The notes: generated by a model not told the origin, from the letters alone. 57,687 bases of DNA from ANME-2 cluster archaeon (GCA_014237145.1 JAAXOC010000081.1:1-57687); one strand, 5' to 3'; shown: positions 33,815 to 44,176, numbered from the stretch's first letter. Translations and numbers: made by a program.

Positions 33815-36352
33815 ATGAAGCACACTATTCCTGAACTGTTATCCCCTGCAGGTAGTCCTGAGTCCTTAAAAGCGGCAGTAGAGAATGGAGCCGATGCTGT
33901 TTACCTTGGTTCAAATGAATTCAGTGCCAGGGGACATGCTGATAATTTTAACCGGGACAAGCTATTGGAAGCTATCGATTTTGCACACAAGCGGGATGTT
34001 TTGGCATATATCACAGTGAACACACTGGTGAAAGAGCAGGAAATTGAAGATGTCGTCCAATATCTGGAACAACTGTGCAACCACGGGGCTGATGCAGTAA
34101 TAATCCAGGATCCGGGAATCCTGAATATATTAAATGAACACCTGCCAAAGCTGCCGATTCATGTAAGTACCCAGATGAGTATCCACAATAGTGCAGGCAC
34201 AAAACTGCTGGGATCAATGGGTGTAAAACGGGCAGTACTTGCCAGGGAACTGGATATTGAAGAGATAAACACCATACGCTCGGCCACCGATATCCAGCTT
34301 GAGGTGTTCGTACATGGTGCAATGTGTATATGCTATTCAGGCAGGTGCCTTATGAGCAGTTTTATTGGTGGGAGGAGTGGAAACAGGGGATACTGCGCCC
34401 AGCCATGCAGGAAGGAATATTCACTTGAAGGGAACAGGATAAGGAGTACAATGAGTAGTAAATACCTGCTAAGCCCGAGGGACCTGAACCTATCATCCCG
34501 CCTCCCGGACCTTATAAATGCCGGAGTGGATTCCATCAAGATCGAAGGTCGCATGAAGCGTCCCGAATATGTGGCAGTGGTTACCAGGACCTATCGTGAC
34601 ATCCTGGACCGGTTTTCCACTGATCCAACGGCCGGGGCCACGCCGGATGAGATGAGGCGACTTGAGGTCATATTCAACAGGGATTTTACTGAAGGCTATC
34701 TCAACGGCGACCCAGGAAGAAAGCTTATGAGTATGGATACTCCAGGTAACAGGGGTATCCTGCTGGGGCACGTTACCGGTAGCAATCCGGGACGGAGGAC
34801 AATCAGCGTGAAACTGGATGCCACCATCAATGTGGGTGATGGCATAATGGCTGGTGACAAAGGCACTTCAATACGCTTGCTGTGGATGGGATGGCATAAG
34901 GTTCAGAGTGCAAAGGCTGGGGAAGTTGTTACTTTTCCCTACGGTTCTGCCATTGCCTCAGGCACACCCGTGTTCAAGACATTTGATTCGACACTGGTCG
35001 CCTCAGCAAGAAAGACATACCGATCAGTTCAACGAAAGGTTCCTGTCACTGTTCAGGTTGAAGCAATAAAAGGTCATCCACTATTGGTCCGGATGAGTGA
35101 CTATCATGGGAACACTGGGATATCAATGTCAGAGAATCTGATCTCTTCTGCAAGGCAGCAGCCGCTGGGTGAGCTGGCACTTGAGAAACAGGTCAGTAAA
35201 CTGGGAGATACAAATTTCCAGGCAGAAGCAATCAATATACGGATGGATGATGATATTTTCATTCCACTATCCATGATCAATTCGGCAAGGCGCGAGGCGA
35301 TCGAAGAAATCAGCCGGCTGCGACTTGCAGGGTACCGCCGGGTATGTGGTTCGATTGGGCTTATAACACCTCATCCACCTGATGTTAAGGACCACAGGCC
35401 GGTATTATCAGTCCGGGTGGCAGGCCCGGACGGGGTTTATGCTGCAGTTTTAGGCGGGGCTGCCAGGGTGTACGTTGATATTGAGGGCATTACAGGAAAC
35501 GAGCCTGCGACCAATACTGCCATTGAAGAGGCGCACCGGGCAGGTATAGCTGTATTCATCCGCTTGCCTGATATTGTGAAGAATAAAGAAATGACTCTAA
35601 TCACACGAACATTGGACAAACTCCATGGTGTTGACGGCATACTGGCAGCCGGGCCTGACCAGATATCCTGGTTAAAGGAGATGTATGACCTACCGCTGGC
35701 GGTAGATTACCCTGCTAATGTATTCAATACACAGGGACTGGACTTTTTAACCGGGCTGGGAGCGTGCAGCATTACCGTATCTCCTGAACTGACCCTGGAT
35801 GAGATTGCCAGAATCTCTGTTGGTTATGATATTGAATGCCTGGTCCAGGGAAGTGTGCAGTTGATGGTATCCGAACACTGCCTGATCGGCGGAATCAAGA
35901 GGTGCAATATTCCAATCGGAAAGGGGTGCGATAGTCAAATTGAAGTTAATGGTGAAGTTAAGGGGAGCATGACAACTGAACAGGTCACCAGACCATGCCA
36001 GCCTGGGAGTACTGCGGGTGGGGTTACTGGGTGTAGTATCAGGGATAAAAAAGGATTTGTATTCCCTGTGAGACATGACAACCAGTGCAGGACACATATA
36101 TACAATTCAAAGGAACTGGGTCTGATAGACAGTATACCTGGTATTATAAAAGCTGGAGTGAGATCTTTGAGGATAGAAGGAATGTTCTATGATGCAAAAC
36201 AGGTGGGAGAGGTCACAATGTTATACTCCCAGGCTATTGACACGTACTTGAAAAATCCGGCACAGTATGATGAAAGTGTCTATCTGTCCAGGCTGAAGAT
36301 GATGTTCCCGGGTAACCTGACCACTGGCCATTATTTCAGGGGTGTGCAGTAA
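33815..36352 (+). CDS. Peptidase U32-family protein with collagenase-like C-terminal domain
   Basis: 845 residues. The N-terminal U32 barrel is PELLSPAGSPESLKAAVENG through the signature EVFVHGAMCICYSGRCLMSS with conserved cysteines (also GYCAQPCRKEY). A DUF3656-like middle and a second U32-like repeat (about 530-840, ending with IIKAGVRSLRIEGM) follow. Family members RlhA and TrhP hydroxylate rRNA or tRNA bases using an iron-sulfur cluster rather than acting as peptidases. That role is likelier here than proteolysis, but it is inferred. Its stop overlaps the ATG of the next gene (taATG). Confidence 0.85.
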   Translation: MKHTIPELLSPAGSPESLKAAVENGADAVYLGSNEFSARGHADNFNRDKLLEAIDFAHKRDVLAYITVNTLVKEQEIEDVVQYLEQLCNHGADAVIIQDPGILNILNEHLPKLPIHVSTQMSIHNSAGTKLLGSMGVKRAVLARELDIEEINTIRSATDIQLEVFVHGAMCICYSGRCLMSSFIGGRSGNRGYCAQPCRKEYSLEGNRIRSTMSSKYLLSPRDLNLSSRLPDLINAGVDSIKIEGRMKRPEYVAVVTRTYRDILDRFSTDPTAGATPDEMRRLEVIFNRDFTEGYLNGDPGRKLMSMDTPGNRGILLGHVTGSNPGRRTISVKLDATINVGDGIMAGDKGTSIRLLWMGWHKVQSAKAGEVVTFPYGSAIASGTPVFKTFDSTLVASARKTYRSVQRKVPVTVQVEAIKGHPLLVRMSDYHGNTGISMSENLISSARQQPLGELALEKQVSKLGDTNFQAEAINIRMDDDIFIPLSMINSARREAIEEISRLRLAGYRRVCGSIGLITPHPPDVKDHRPVLSVRVAGPDGVYAAVLGGAARVYVDIEGITGNEPATNTAIEEAHRAGIAVFIRLPDIVKNKEMTLITRTLDKLHGVDGILAAGPDQISWLKEMYDLPLAVDYPANVFNTQGLDFLTGLGACSITVSPELTLDEIARISVGYDIECLVQGSVQLMVSEHCLIGGIKRCNIPIGKGCDSQIEVNGEVKGSMTTEQVTRPCQPGSTAGGVTGCSIRDKKGFVFPVRHDNQCRTHIYNSKELGLIDSIPGIIKAGVRSLRIEGMFYDAKQVGEVTMLYSQAIDTYLKNPAQYDESVYLSRLKMMFPGNLTTGHYFRGVQ

Positions 36353-36807
36353 TGAACCGGGTATTCCTGTCAGGTTCAATACGGGGTGGGCGCAGATTGG
36401 TAGAAACCTACAGGTTAATGGCAGATGTGATGCTATCGGCTGGTGTGGAGGTGCTGAGTGAACATGTGGCCAGGGAGACGGTGTTTGATGATGAGAGGGA
36501 GATGAGCGAGCAAGAGATATTTATGAGGGATGTGGGGGGCATACAGCAGTGCGACTGCCTGGTGGCAGAGGTGAGCGTACATTCTATCGGTGTCGGATAC
36601 GAGATATGCTATGCTGTGGGCCTGGAAAAGCCTGTTTTGTGTGTGTATGAACGGGACTCAAATGTATCTGCAATGGTGCTGGGGAATAAGGGGGTAGTGG
36701 TGCAGAGTTATACTGATCCGGATGAACTGCGTCAGATTGTGCAGGGGTTTGTGGGGTCGGTGGAGTCAGGTGGGCATGTATCGAAAAAAGTGGAAAACAC
36801 TGGATAA
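36352..36807 (+). CDS. Nucleoside 2-deoxyribosyltransferase-like hydrolase
   Basis: 151 residues. The N-terminal VFLSGSIRGGRRLVETYRLM and the central QQCDCLVAEVSVHSIGVGYE (with the acidic catalytic-type residues D and E) are typical of the NDT/DNPH1 family. These act on deoxynucleosides or their monophosphates, for example to clean damaged nucleotides. It overlaps the U32-family gene by one base and is therefore co-translated. Confidence 0.8.
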   Translation: MNRVFLSGSIRGGRRLVETYRLMADVMLSAGVEVLSEHVARETVFDDEREMSEQEIFMRDVGGIQQCDCLVAEVSVHSIGVGYEICYAVGLEKPVLCVYERDSNVSAMVLGNKGVVVQSYTDPDELRQIVQGFVGSVESGGHVSKKVENTG

Positions 36808-36825
36808 TGGGATTGTACCATGAAC

Positions 36826-37560
36826 TGTCATTAAATATTCAGACTTGTCCATGATTTCAAGTAGAAATGTATATTAATATATTAATTTGCATCATCATGA
36901 CATTTTTTATCTTTGAAAATGGAATCCTTGTTTGATGATAATAGCTTAATAGTTATCGTTTTTTTGACTTGTGATCTCTTCGTTACAAGTATAATTATTT
37001 AGTTACAGGTTTCATCATGAACTTACATTAATAATTGAGACAGGCCCTTTATTTCCATTGGAAATATATATTCAACTTTATACTAATTTTCATCGCAATG
37101 GTGAAATTTTCATCATTGGAAATAAAATCATGTTGTGATAATGGCTTAATCGTTATCGTTTGTGGACTTATGGTCACTGGATTGCAGGTATAATTATTTG
37201 AGACATGATTTGTCATGAACTTACATTAATAATTGCGGCTGCCCCTCTATTTCCGATGGAGATATATATTGTGTTTTATAATTATTTCCATCATAATGAT
37301 GATATTTCCATCTTTGAAAATGAAATCCTTATTTGGTGGTAATAGTTTAGTAGTTATTGTTTTTGGCCTTATGGTCACTGGATTGCAGGTATAATTGTTT
37401 GAGAAACGGTTTATCCTGGACTTACATCAAAAATTGAGACATGCCCTGTATTTCCGATGGAAATATATATCAACCTTCATAATAATTTTCATCGTGGTGA
37501 TGACATCCCTATCTTTGAAAATAAAAATCTTTTTGTGATAATTGGTTTGCAGTTTTCCTT
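36826..37560. repeat. About four tandem copies of a ~200-bp noncoding repeat
   Basis: Direct repeats with period 197-201 bases, starting near 36826, 37016, 37213 and 37414 (last copy truncated). Marker blocks recur in each: catgaacttacattaataattg, then tttcc(g/a)atggaaatatatat, tttcatc...tgatga, atctttgaaaat, gtgataatagcttaat-like and cactggattgcaggtataa. No open frame is shared. The copies are clearly diverged (roughly 75-85% alike by eye). The array sits between a convergent pair of genes and has no spacers, so it is not a CRISPR. It could be an origin, repeated small-RNA genes or a structural element. Confidence 0.85.
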
Positions 37561-37645
37561 TTTAAAATAATGATCCCTTTATTGTATTCCATTAAACATG
37601 CGTTATACAAGACTCGCTCTTTACGGCGCCAAACACTTGCTCGAT

Positions 37646-38308
37646 TTATCCCATTAACGAACTTGATAACAATGTCATTACAATCCCGAATAACAAGGAC
37701 AACAATGGTAAAGCCACAGCGATCAAAGCCTTGTTGCCACTTAGATCATGGATGTGCCTGACCCCTAAAAATACCAGGCCGATGCTCCACAATTTCAATA
37801 AAGTACCAGAAACCAGGGAAGCCTGGTATAATGGGTCGGACATAAAATCAGCCATATAATTGTTAGAAGCCCCGGTAGATGAAATAGTAATAGTGATCGG
37901 GTCAACAAAGTTCATTAATATAATTCCTACAACCGTACTGATTATATAAGGAATATAAGCATAGCCATACACCACCAGCATCTGGATGAACTTACCTTCC
38001 CCACCCAGTGCCACCGATATCAAATGGACGATACCTGCAGCAATAACCCACATAACAAATACGCCTATCAATGCAAAAATAATAGGCGTCACCGTGGTTA
38101 TCAATTTCAATGTTTCCATACCACCGACATCCATATCACCATAATCATAGATAATCTTGCTTTGCATCAGGTATGCAGAAATTGCATAAAATACCGCAGT
38201 TATTCCAACAATAAGGACCGCTTCTTCTATGTAAGGATTTTCAGATATATCGTCTATCGTTTCTTTGGGACGTGTGATCATCCCGGTAATTCTTTCCATC
38301 AGGTTCAT
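37646..38308 (-). CDS. Yip1-family membrane protein
   Basis: About 220 residues from the ATG at 38308 (MNLMERITGMITRPKETIDD), with GGAGGG just upstream. Five to six transmembrane helices follow, among them IEEAVLIVGITAVFYAIS and VAGIVHLISVALGG-type segments. Yip1-domain proteins in archaea have no proven role. It is a paralogue of the next gene upstream, probably from a tandem duplication. Confidence 0.8.
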   Translation of the reverse strand: MNLMERITGMITRPKETIDDISENPYIEEAVLIVGITAVFYAISAYLMQSKIIYDYGDMDVGGMETLKLITTVTPIIFALIGVFVMWVIAAGIVHLISVALGGEGKFIQMLVVYGYAYIPYIISTVVGIILMNFVDPITITISSTGASNNYMADFMSDPLYQASLVSGTLLKLWSIGLVFLGVRHIHDLSGNKALIAVALPLLSLLFGIVMTLLSSSLMG

Positions 38309-38382
38309 TCTTTTCCCTCCTAAATTCATTGTCTACAATATACCAATAAACATGCATTGTTTTGGGCATCAGGATTTATTTT

Positions 38383-39081
38383 CTAGCTAAACATAAAATA
38401 CAATGTAGGTCCATTCCCCACAATGAAGAGCAATATTAGTATTGATACTGCAATCAGAGCTCTGTTTATACTTAAATCATGTATGAATTTAATACCCAGA
38501 ATTACCAGACCGATGGTCCACAAATTCGCCACGATAGTGATGACATAAATAACCTGATAATATGGATCAGACATAAGTGCTCTCGTGCTTATTTCCACCA
38601 TGTCGAACATTATACTGAAAGGTGAACTTACTGTTGAAAAGTCAAAGACAAGGTTTTTCGGACTCATTAATGAAATCAGTATCAAATTGACAACTGTACC
38701 TAACAACAAAGGAATATTTGCATAACTATTGATCATAAGCACCTTTTTGAACGAACCTTCCCCGCCTAATGCAATTGAAAAAAGATGCACTATCCCCGAT
38801 ACAATTATCCATCCTATAATTACACTAATAAATCCAATAATAATAGTGAACACCGAAGAACCGGAAGCTGCCGAATAACTAGAAGCTCCCGGATCACCCT
38901 GGTCCATACCAATAAATTCATAAATAATTATGTTCTGACTCATATATCCAAAAATTGCAGATAATATTGCAAATATTCCTATGATTAGTACTGCATCTTC
39001 AATATGTGAATTTTCAGATATGTCTTGAACTGTTTCCCTGGGATTTGTTATTATCCCGGTAATCCTACCTATCAGGTTCAT
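38383..39081 (-). CDS. Yip1-family membrane protein (paralogue)
   Basis: About 232 residues from the ATG at 39081 (MNLIGRITGIITNPRETVQD); the frame also opens at 39096. It has the same helical pattern as the neighbour at 37646, including IVHLFSIALGGEGSFKKVL and a C-terminal FIHDLSINRALIAVS. Downstream of the ABC permease gene on the same strand by ~40 bases, so it could share that transcript. Confidence 0.8.
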   Translation of the reverse strand: MNLIGRITGIITNPRETVQDISENSHIEDAVLIIGIFAILSAIFGYMSQNIIIYEFIGMDQGDPGASSYSAASGSSVFTIIIGFISVIIGWIIVSGIVHLFSIALGGEGSFKKVLMINSYANIPLLLGTVVNLILISLMSPKNLVFDFSTVSSPFSIMFDMVEISTRALMSDPYYQVIYVITIVANLWTIGLVILGIKFIHDLSINRALIAVSILILLFIVGNGPTLYFMFS

Positions 39082-39121
39082 TCTTTTCACTCCCATAATA
39101 CGCTATTTATGATCATATTCA

Positions 39122-40330
39122 TCATTCAGCCCTCAGTGCTTCCACAGGGTCCAGCCGTGCCGCCCTTGATGCAGGGTACACACCTGCTACCACGGATGTG
39201 ATCACCCCGAAGGCCAGACCTATCAATATCGATGTCAGGGTCACAGTGCTGGGGAAGTTGCCCAGTACAGATATCAGGTATGCCAGGCCCCCTCCTAGGG
39301 AAACCCCGATAAGGCCGCTGACCAGACCCAGTATGCCGGATTCGATCAGGAACAATGTCCTGATATCACCTTTATTAGCACCCACTGCTTTCATGACACC
39401 TATCTCCTTGATCCGTTCAGTAACAGTAAGCATCATCACATTTATAATACCTATGCCACCCACTGCAAGGGCCACAGCACCTATGCCGCCCAGTCCGTAT
39501 TTTATTTGGGTGAGCAATTCTGTTAGACTTTCCAGAAACCCGCTCTGGTCAAAGATAGTATATTTTTCATTCCTGTGGGTCCTCTGGAGACTTTTGTCCA
39601 TCCGTTCAATAGTTTCAGCAATCATATCCTGGTCTTTTACCCAGACATTGATCGATGAAAATGAATACTCTTGAATGTCGAGTAGATTCTTCATGCTCGG
39701 GTGGGTAATATATATCTGGGAATTGCTACTGCCTCCAAGCAAGGACATCTGTTCCACATCCTCAAGGATACCCACCACCTTATAATCAATACTGGTATTG
39801 GTCAGGCTGTTCGTAAGTATAATATGTGACCCGGGGTTGATCTTCATATCAAACATCTTATTGGCAATATCATATCCCAGCACCATACTGCTGCGGTCCG
39901 AATCACTTAGGAACCTTCCAGCCTCGATAGTATCGGATATCTTTGATTCTTTTGATGGTGTTATGGCAACGACACCCACACTTCGTTCATCACTACGAAA
40001 CTCCATAAGGGCCCCGGTAGAACGGCGCGGAGAGACACTCTCAACACCTATTACACCTTCCAGCAAGGAAACATCCCTGTCATCCAGTACTGCATTCTTC
40101 ATGGGTCTGCCAGTGCCGGCAGGCTCGAAACCTCCAGGTATGACCTGCACCATGTTCAGGTCCATATCACCAAAAGCAGAGGAAACCCCGGTTACCAATC
40201 CTTCGCCCACAGAGAGCATGACCACGATAGCTGCCACTCCTATGATAATGCCAAGACTTGACATTACGGTCTTGAACTTCTCACCACTAAAGCTCAGGAA
40301 TACAAATTCCAGGGCATCGTAGAATTTCAT
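39122..40330 (-). CDS. MacB/FtsX-type ABC transporter permease
   Basis: 402 residues. An N-terminal transmembrane helix (FKTVMSSLGIIIGVAAIVVM) is followed by a large periplasm-side MacB_PCD domain (~45-270) and three C-terminal helices (IGAVALAVGGIGIINVMMLT onward), which is the FtsX pattern. It works with the ATPase at 41211-41879 and probably the secreted protein between them, moving lipoprotein, peptide or signal substrates. Overlaps the 308-aa gene by four bases. Confidence 0.9.
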   Translation of the reverse strand: MKFYDALEFVFLSFSGEKFKTVMSSLGIIIGVAAIVVMLSVGEGLVTGVSSAFGDMDLNMVQVIPGGFEPAGTGRPMKNAVLDDRDVSLLEGVIGVESVSPRRSTGALMEFRSDERSVGVVAITPSKESKISDTIEAGRFLSDSDRSSMVLGYDIANKMFDMKINPGSHIILTNSLTNTSIDYKVVGILEDVEQMSLLGGSSNSQIYITHPSMKNLLDIQEYSFSSINVWVKDQDMIAETIERMDKSLQRTHRNEKYTIFDQSGFLESLTELLTQIKYGLGGIGAVALAVGGIGIINVMMLTVTERIKEIGVMKAVGANKGDIRTLFLIESGILGLVSGLIGVSLGGGLAYLISVLGNFPSTVTLTSILIGLAFGVITSVVAGVYPASRAARLDPVEALRAE

Positions 40331-41214
40331 ATTTCTTCTCTGGAACTTCTTCGCTTTCGCATCACGACAAAGAAAATTATTATTACCGCAATCATGCTGC
40401 CCACTATTCCGAACACCAGCCAGGGATTTGAATCCTTATCCACAATGATCAGGGGCTTTGAGTTGTTCACATTAATGGTCTGGATATCAGATTCGTGCCA
40501 ATTGTTGCCGTTCTTGAATACTGCCTTGACCCCCATCTGTTCAACACCGTCTTCAGGCTCGATATCGAACTGGATAGTGAACATCTCATCAGAATCCATT
40601 GTGCCTATGAAATACTGGGCAGGCCGGAACTCTACATTATCTGTTACAGGAACAATGGTCACTGCTTTTACTGTGTTTGGTCTTACATTTGCAATATCCA
40701 GGACAATAAAATCCGAGTTCCTGCCGACCTCAGAATTTATTAATTTTATCCCTGAAGTATCGATGGTTACAGGAATCTTCCATTTAACATCATACATATC
40801 CCCTCCTCCAATGAAAACAAAATCTAAAAAACGGATACTATCGGGGGCATCCTCGCTTACCTTGATCGAATATGCAAATTCTATAGTGTCACCCGGTCCG
40901 AGCAGTCCCACATCATAATAGGAATTGCTTGTAACCTGGATATGACTATCTCCTGATAACGAAGCGTCTAGTACCTGGGCTGAAAGGTCGAAGACTTCTT
41001 TGGTCCTGTTATCCACAAATACAGAATAGGAATAATCCTTTGCTGCATTATTCAGTGTGACCGTCACTGTACCCTCATCCCCTGGCATAAGATATGCCGG
41101 GTCCACTGAGTAATCCACCATTACAGATGGCCGGACAGTGATGTCAGTATCGGCAACTGAGACCTGTACCATTATCAATATTAATAAACATCCGATTATC
41201 CTTGTTATTTTCAT
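40327..41214 (-). CDS. Secreted COG1361-like accessory protein of the MacB-type transporter
   Basis: About 295 residues from the ATG at 41214 (MKITRIIGCLLILIMVQVSV is a signal peptide). Two or three Ig-like beta domains of the S-layer/COG1361 type follow (YLMPGDEGTVTVTLNNAAKD, then GPGDTIEFAYSIKV), and a C-terminal transmembrane helix with basic tail (VFGIVGSMIAVIIIFFVVMR). It overlaps the genes on both sides by four bases, so it is part of the transporter. It plays the role of an external adaptor, by position. Confidence 0.75.
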   Translation of the reverse strand: MKITRIIGCLLILIMVQVSVADTDITVRPSVMVDYSVDPAYLMPGDEGTVTVTLNNAAKDYSYSVFVDNRTKEVFDLSAQVLDASLSGDSHIQVTSNSYYDVGLLGPGDTIEFAYSIKVSEDAPDSIRFLDFVFIGGGDMYDVKWKIPVTIDTSGIKLINSEVGRNSDFIVLDIANVRPNTVKAVTIVPVTDNVEFRPAQYFIGTMDSDEMFTIQFDIEPEDGVEQMGVKAVFKNGNNWHESDIQTINVNNSKPLIIVDKDSNPWLVFGIVGSMIAVIIIFFVVMRKRRSSREEI

Positions 41215-41879
41215 ACTATCGTACCGTCCCTTATCCTTATTATCCGGTGGCATGTATCTGCAATATCCTGTTCATGAGTGACCATTACAATTGTTATACC
41301 ATTTAAATTAAGTTTTTTAAAAATATCCATGATCTCTTCACCTGTCCTGGAATCAAGATTGCCTGTGGGTTCATCTGCCAGGATGATGTCGGGCCTGTTG
41401 ACCATTGCCCTGGCTATGGCGATCCTCTGCCGCTGTCCTCCTGAGAGTTCGGGAGGCTTGTGTTTCATGCGGTCCTCCAGTTTTAGTTGTTCCAGGAGTT
41501 CTATGGCCCTGGCCTTTCGCTTTGCCTTTGGTATATCCTGGTATATCATAGGCAGTTCCACGTTTTTCAGGGCATCGAACCTGGCTATGAGGTTGAAGGT
41601 CTGGAACACAAAACCGATCTTTTTGCCTCGTATCCTGGCAAGTTCCATGTCAGAAAGGGCTGAGGTATCCACGCCGTCAATGAAGAACTTGCCATGGGTG
41701 GGCCTGTCAAGCAGACCGATCAGGTTCATTAGTGTGGTCTTGCCGCTGCCGGATGGACCCATTATGGCAACGAACTCGCCGCGCTTAATAGAGATGTTTA
41801 TATCTTTAAGTACCGGGACTGCAAGTTTACCAAGGTGATAGGTTTTATCGACGTCTTGTGTGGATAGTACATCTTCCAT
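41211..41879 (-). CDS. MacB/LolD-type ABC transporter ATPase
   Basis: 222 residues; a single nucleotide-binding domain with Walker A GPSGSGKTT, signature LSGGQRQRIAIARA and Walker B IILADEPTGNLD, plus the LolD/MacB-type NLIARFDALKNVELPM insert. First gene of the three-gene set with the COG1361-like protein and the permease. Confidence 0.92.
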   Translation of the reverse strand: MEDVLSTQDVDKTYHLGKLAVPVLKDINISIKRGEFVAIMGPSGSGKTTLMNLIGLLDRPTHGKFFIDGVDTSALSDMELARIRGKKIGFVFQTFNLIARFDALKNVELPMIYQDIPKAKRKARAIELLEQLKLEDRMKHKPPELSGGQRQRIAIARAMVNRPDIILADEPTGNLDSRTGEEIMDIFKKLNLNGITIVMVTHEQDIADTCHRIIRIRDGTIV

Positions 41880-41900
41880 TTTTTACCTCGATTATTACCT

Positions 41901-43169
41901 CTAACCTGTTTTCATGTACCGGACTATTTCGCCTATAGCAGGCCGTTTTCCATACATCAGCAGTCCTACCCTGAACAACCTGGCAGAGATTATTATTACG
42001 AAATAGACAGACACTATTAAAATAATTAAGCTTACTGCTATCTGGTAGAGCGGTACATCAGAAACGCCCATACGTATAAGCATGGCAACAGGAGATGTCA
42101 GCGGGAACATGGAAAAGAACATTGATAACGTACCCTCTGGTTCGGTGATCAATACCTGCATGAAAAATATGGGTGCTATAGCCGGGAAAGTGAAAATTGG
42201 AATGAGCTGCTGGCTTTCACGCATAGAACCGCTTATTGCTCCCACAGCACCCATCATACTGGCAAATAACAAAAATCCGAGTATGAAATATGCCAAAGAC
42301 AGGATCAATAAAAAGGGATTGATAGATAAGGCAAAAACATATATCAATCCGGCAAAACCCACTGACAGCCAGATCGCTATCTGCAACAGTCCTACCGATC
42401 CCAGTCCGATGATCTTTCCTGTGAGCATTTCAATTGGAGTTACTGAGGATAACAGTATCTCGATTATCCGGCTCTCTTTTTCCTCTGCTACACTTTGCAG
42501 TAAATATCCGGAAGAAGTAAAAATTGAAATTAACAGTAGTATACCGGTTAAATATGGAAGTGCAAAATCTTCCAGCAGATCGGATAGTCCTTTTTCACTG
42601 ACTTCACCTGTGGTTTCAATAGAAAATCGTTTAAATGTTATAGGATCCTTGACCCGCTGCAAGGTTTCTTCATCCACCTTATCCTTAAGCAAGTTGTTTA
42701 CCATCAATTCAGAAAGTTCTTTTTGAGGAATGTCTGTTAATTTTCCTATCACATAAGATTCGACAATTCCGGTCTTAATGTAATCTTCAGGGATGATCAG
42801 GTATCCTGATAATGTTCCTGATCCAAGGTCCTGTTTGGCAGATGCAACATCTGAGTATTGTGTGAATTTTATAATTGGATATTTTTCATTATTCGTGCCA
42901 TCTAATTCCTTGTTATTTGTTACTCCCGGTATTTCATTTGAAAAGATCATTGATCCTCTTACTGTGATCTCATCAGGAAATTCAAATGAATTTGTTTTGT
43001 CAATGTAACCCAGGTTCAGATCTTCAGGTGATGATGTGCCTGCCAGTAGTAAGGGAACTAACATAATGAGGATAAAAAAAAGCGGGAAGCCTAATGTCAT
43101 CAGTATGAATTCTTTTCGTTTTACTGTTTTCAGGAACTCGTATTTTGCTATCATTATGGATTTATTCAA
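41901..43169 (-). CDS. NatB-type ABC-2 permease
   Basis: 422 residues. One N-terminal helix (FILMTLGFPLFFILIMLVPL), a large outer domain (~45-190), then five or six helices with GKIIGLGSVGLLQIAIWLSV. The NatB/ABC2_membrane_3 layout is typical of sodium or antibiotic exporters. A TTG start at 43169 overlaps the ATPase stop and has GGGGGT ahead of it; an internal ATG at 43154 is an alternative. Confidence 0.88.
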   Translation of the reverse strand: MNKSIMIAKYEFLKTVKRKEFILMTLGFPLFFILIMLVPLLLAGTSSPEDLNLGYIDKTNSFEFPDEITVRGSMIFSNEIPGVTNNKELDGTNNEKYPIIKFTQYSDVASAKQDLGSGTLSGYLIIPEDYIKTGIVESYVIGKLTDIPQKELSELMVNNLLKDKVDEETLQRVKDPITFKRFSIETTGEVSEKGLSDLLEDFALPYLTGILLLISIFTSSGYLLQSVAEEKESRIIEILLSSVTPIEMLTGKIIGLGSVGLLQIAIWLSVGFAGLIYVFALSINPFLLILSLAYFILGFLLFASMMGAVGAISGSMRESQQLIPIFTFPAIAPIFFMQVLITEPEGTLSMFFSMFPLTSPVAMLIRMGVSDVPLYQIAVSLIILIVSVYFVIIISARLFRVGLLMYGKRPAIGEIVRYMKTG

Positions 43170-44068
43170 CTGGATACCCCCTTGACAATTTTAATGAAGA
43201 TCTCGTTCAAGGACGGGGTCGATTGTTCAAGGCGCAGGATCCTGACCCTTGTTACAATATCTTCAATAAGGGACTGGACATCATGTCCATCTTTTAAGAA
43301 TATCTCAATATAAGTCCCATGCCGGATGATATTTTCAACCTGGTCGAGTCCTTCAAGTGAGCTTAGGTTCCCCTCAAATTCCAGGAAAATGGAATTATTG
43401 CGGTGTTCATTTTTGATATCCCCGACCTTACCATTAAGGACGACCATGCCGTTATTGATCATAAGTATGCGATCGCACATGGCTTCTGCCTGTTCCATCA
43501 TGTGGGTGGAGAGTATGATCGTCTTACCACTTTTTTTTTGTTCGAGAAGAATGTTCTTGATGATCTGGGTATTTACAGGATCAAGACCGGAAAATGGTTC
43601 ATCTACGACTATAAGGTCAGGACCATGAATAATAGTGGCAATGAACTGTATCTTTTGCTGCATTCCTTTGGAGAGCTCTTCGATCTTTTTGTCCTTATGC
43701 TCCAGCATTTCTACTGATTGCAGTAGATTAACAGTATTTTCCATTGCCCGGGTTTTTGTCATTCCTTTAAGTTGGGCCAGGTAAACCAGAAGTTCAATGA
43801 CCTTGGACTTTTTATAAAGACCGCGCTCTTCTGGTAAATAGCCGATCCTGTCTTTCGAATTTGGATCAAGATCTTTCCCGAATACCTTGATATTTCCTGA
43901 TTCAGGTTTTATAATGTCAAGCATCATTCGAAGGGTTGTAGTCTTACCTGCGCCATTGGGACCGAGAAGTCCGAATATTTCTCCTTGATCTACTGAAAAA
44001 GATATATTGTCAATAATCTTTTTATTACTGTATGATTTTGATACGTTTTCGAGTTCTAATATTATCAT
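43166..44068 (-). CDS. NatA-type ABC transporter ATPase
   Basis: 300 residues. Walker A GPNGAGKTT, signature LSKGMQQKIQFIATI and Walker B LIVVDEPFSGLDP; the C-terminal ~80 residues are the accessory domain of this exporter class. It overlaps the permease gene, with which it forms an exporter. Confidence 0.92.
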   Translation of the reverse strand: MIILELENVSKSYSNKKIIDNISFSVDQGEIFGLLGPNGAGKTTTLRMMLDIIKPESGNIKVFGKDLDPNSKDRIGYLPEERGLYKKSKVIELLVYLAQLKGMTKTRAMENTVNLLQSVEMLEHKDKKIEELSKGMQQKIQFIATIIHGPDLIVVDEPFSGLDPVNTQIIKNILLEQKKSGKTIILSTHMMEQAEAMCDRILMINNGMVVLNGKVGDIKNEHRNNSIFLEFEGNLSSLEGLDQVENIIRHGTYIEIFLKDGHDVQSLIEDIVTRVRILRLEQSTPSLNEIFIKIVKGVSS

Positions 44069-44176
44069 TGAGGTCAGTCCATTTACATTATAGATGTGTT
44101 TTTTAAATAAAAGGTTTGCGCAAATAAAATTATAATTAGATTTATATTCACCAACCAGTAAACTGTGAAATAAAAC

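Noticed and set aside
36826-37560. CRISPR array
   Set aside because: The units are ~200 bases and follow each other without unique spacers; no short repeat with regular spacing and no cas genes are present.
37414-37640. C/D box small RNA in the tandem repeats
   Set aside because: A tgatga box is present in some copies but no matching ctga D box at the right distance; kept only as a possibility within the repeat finding.
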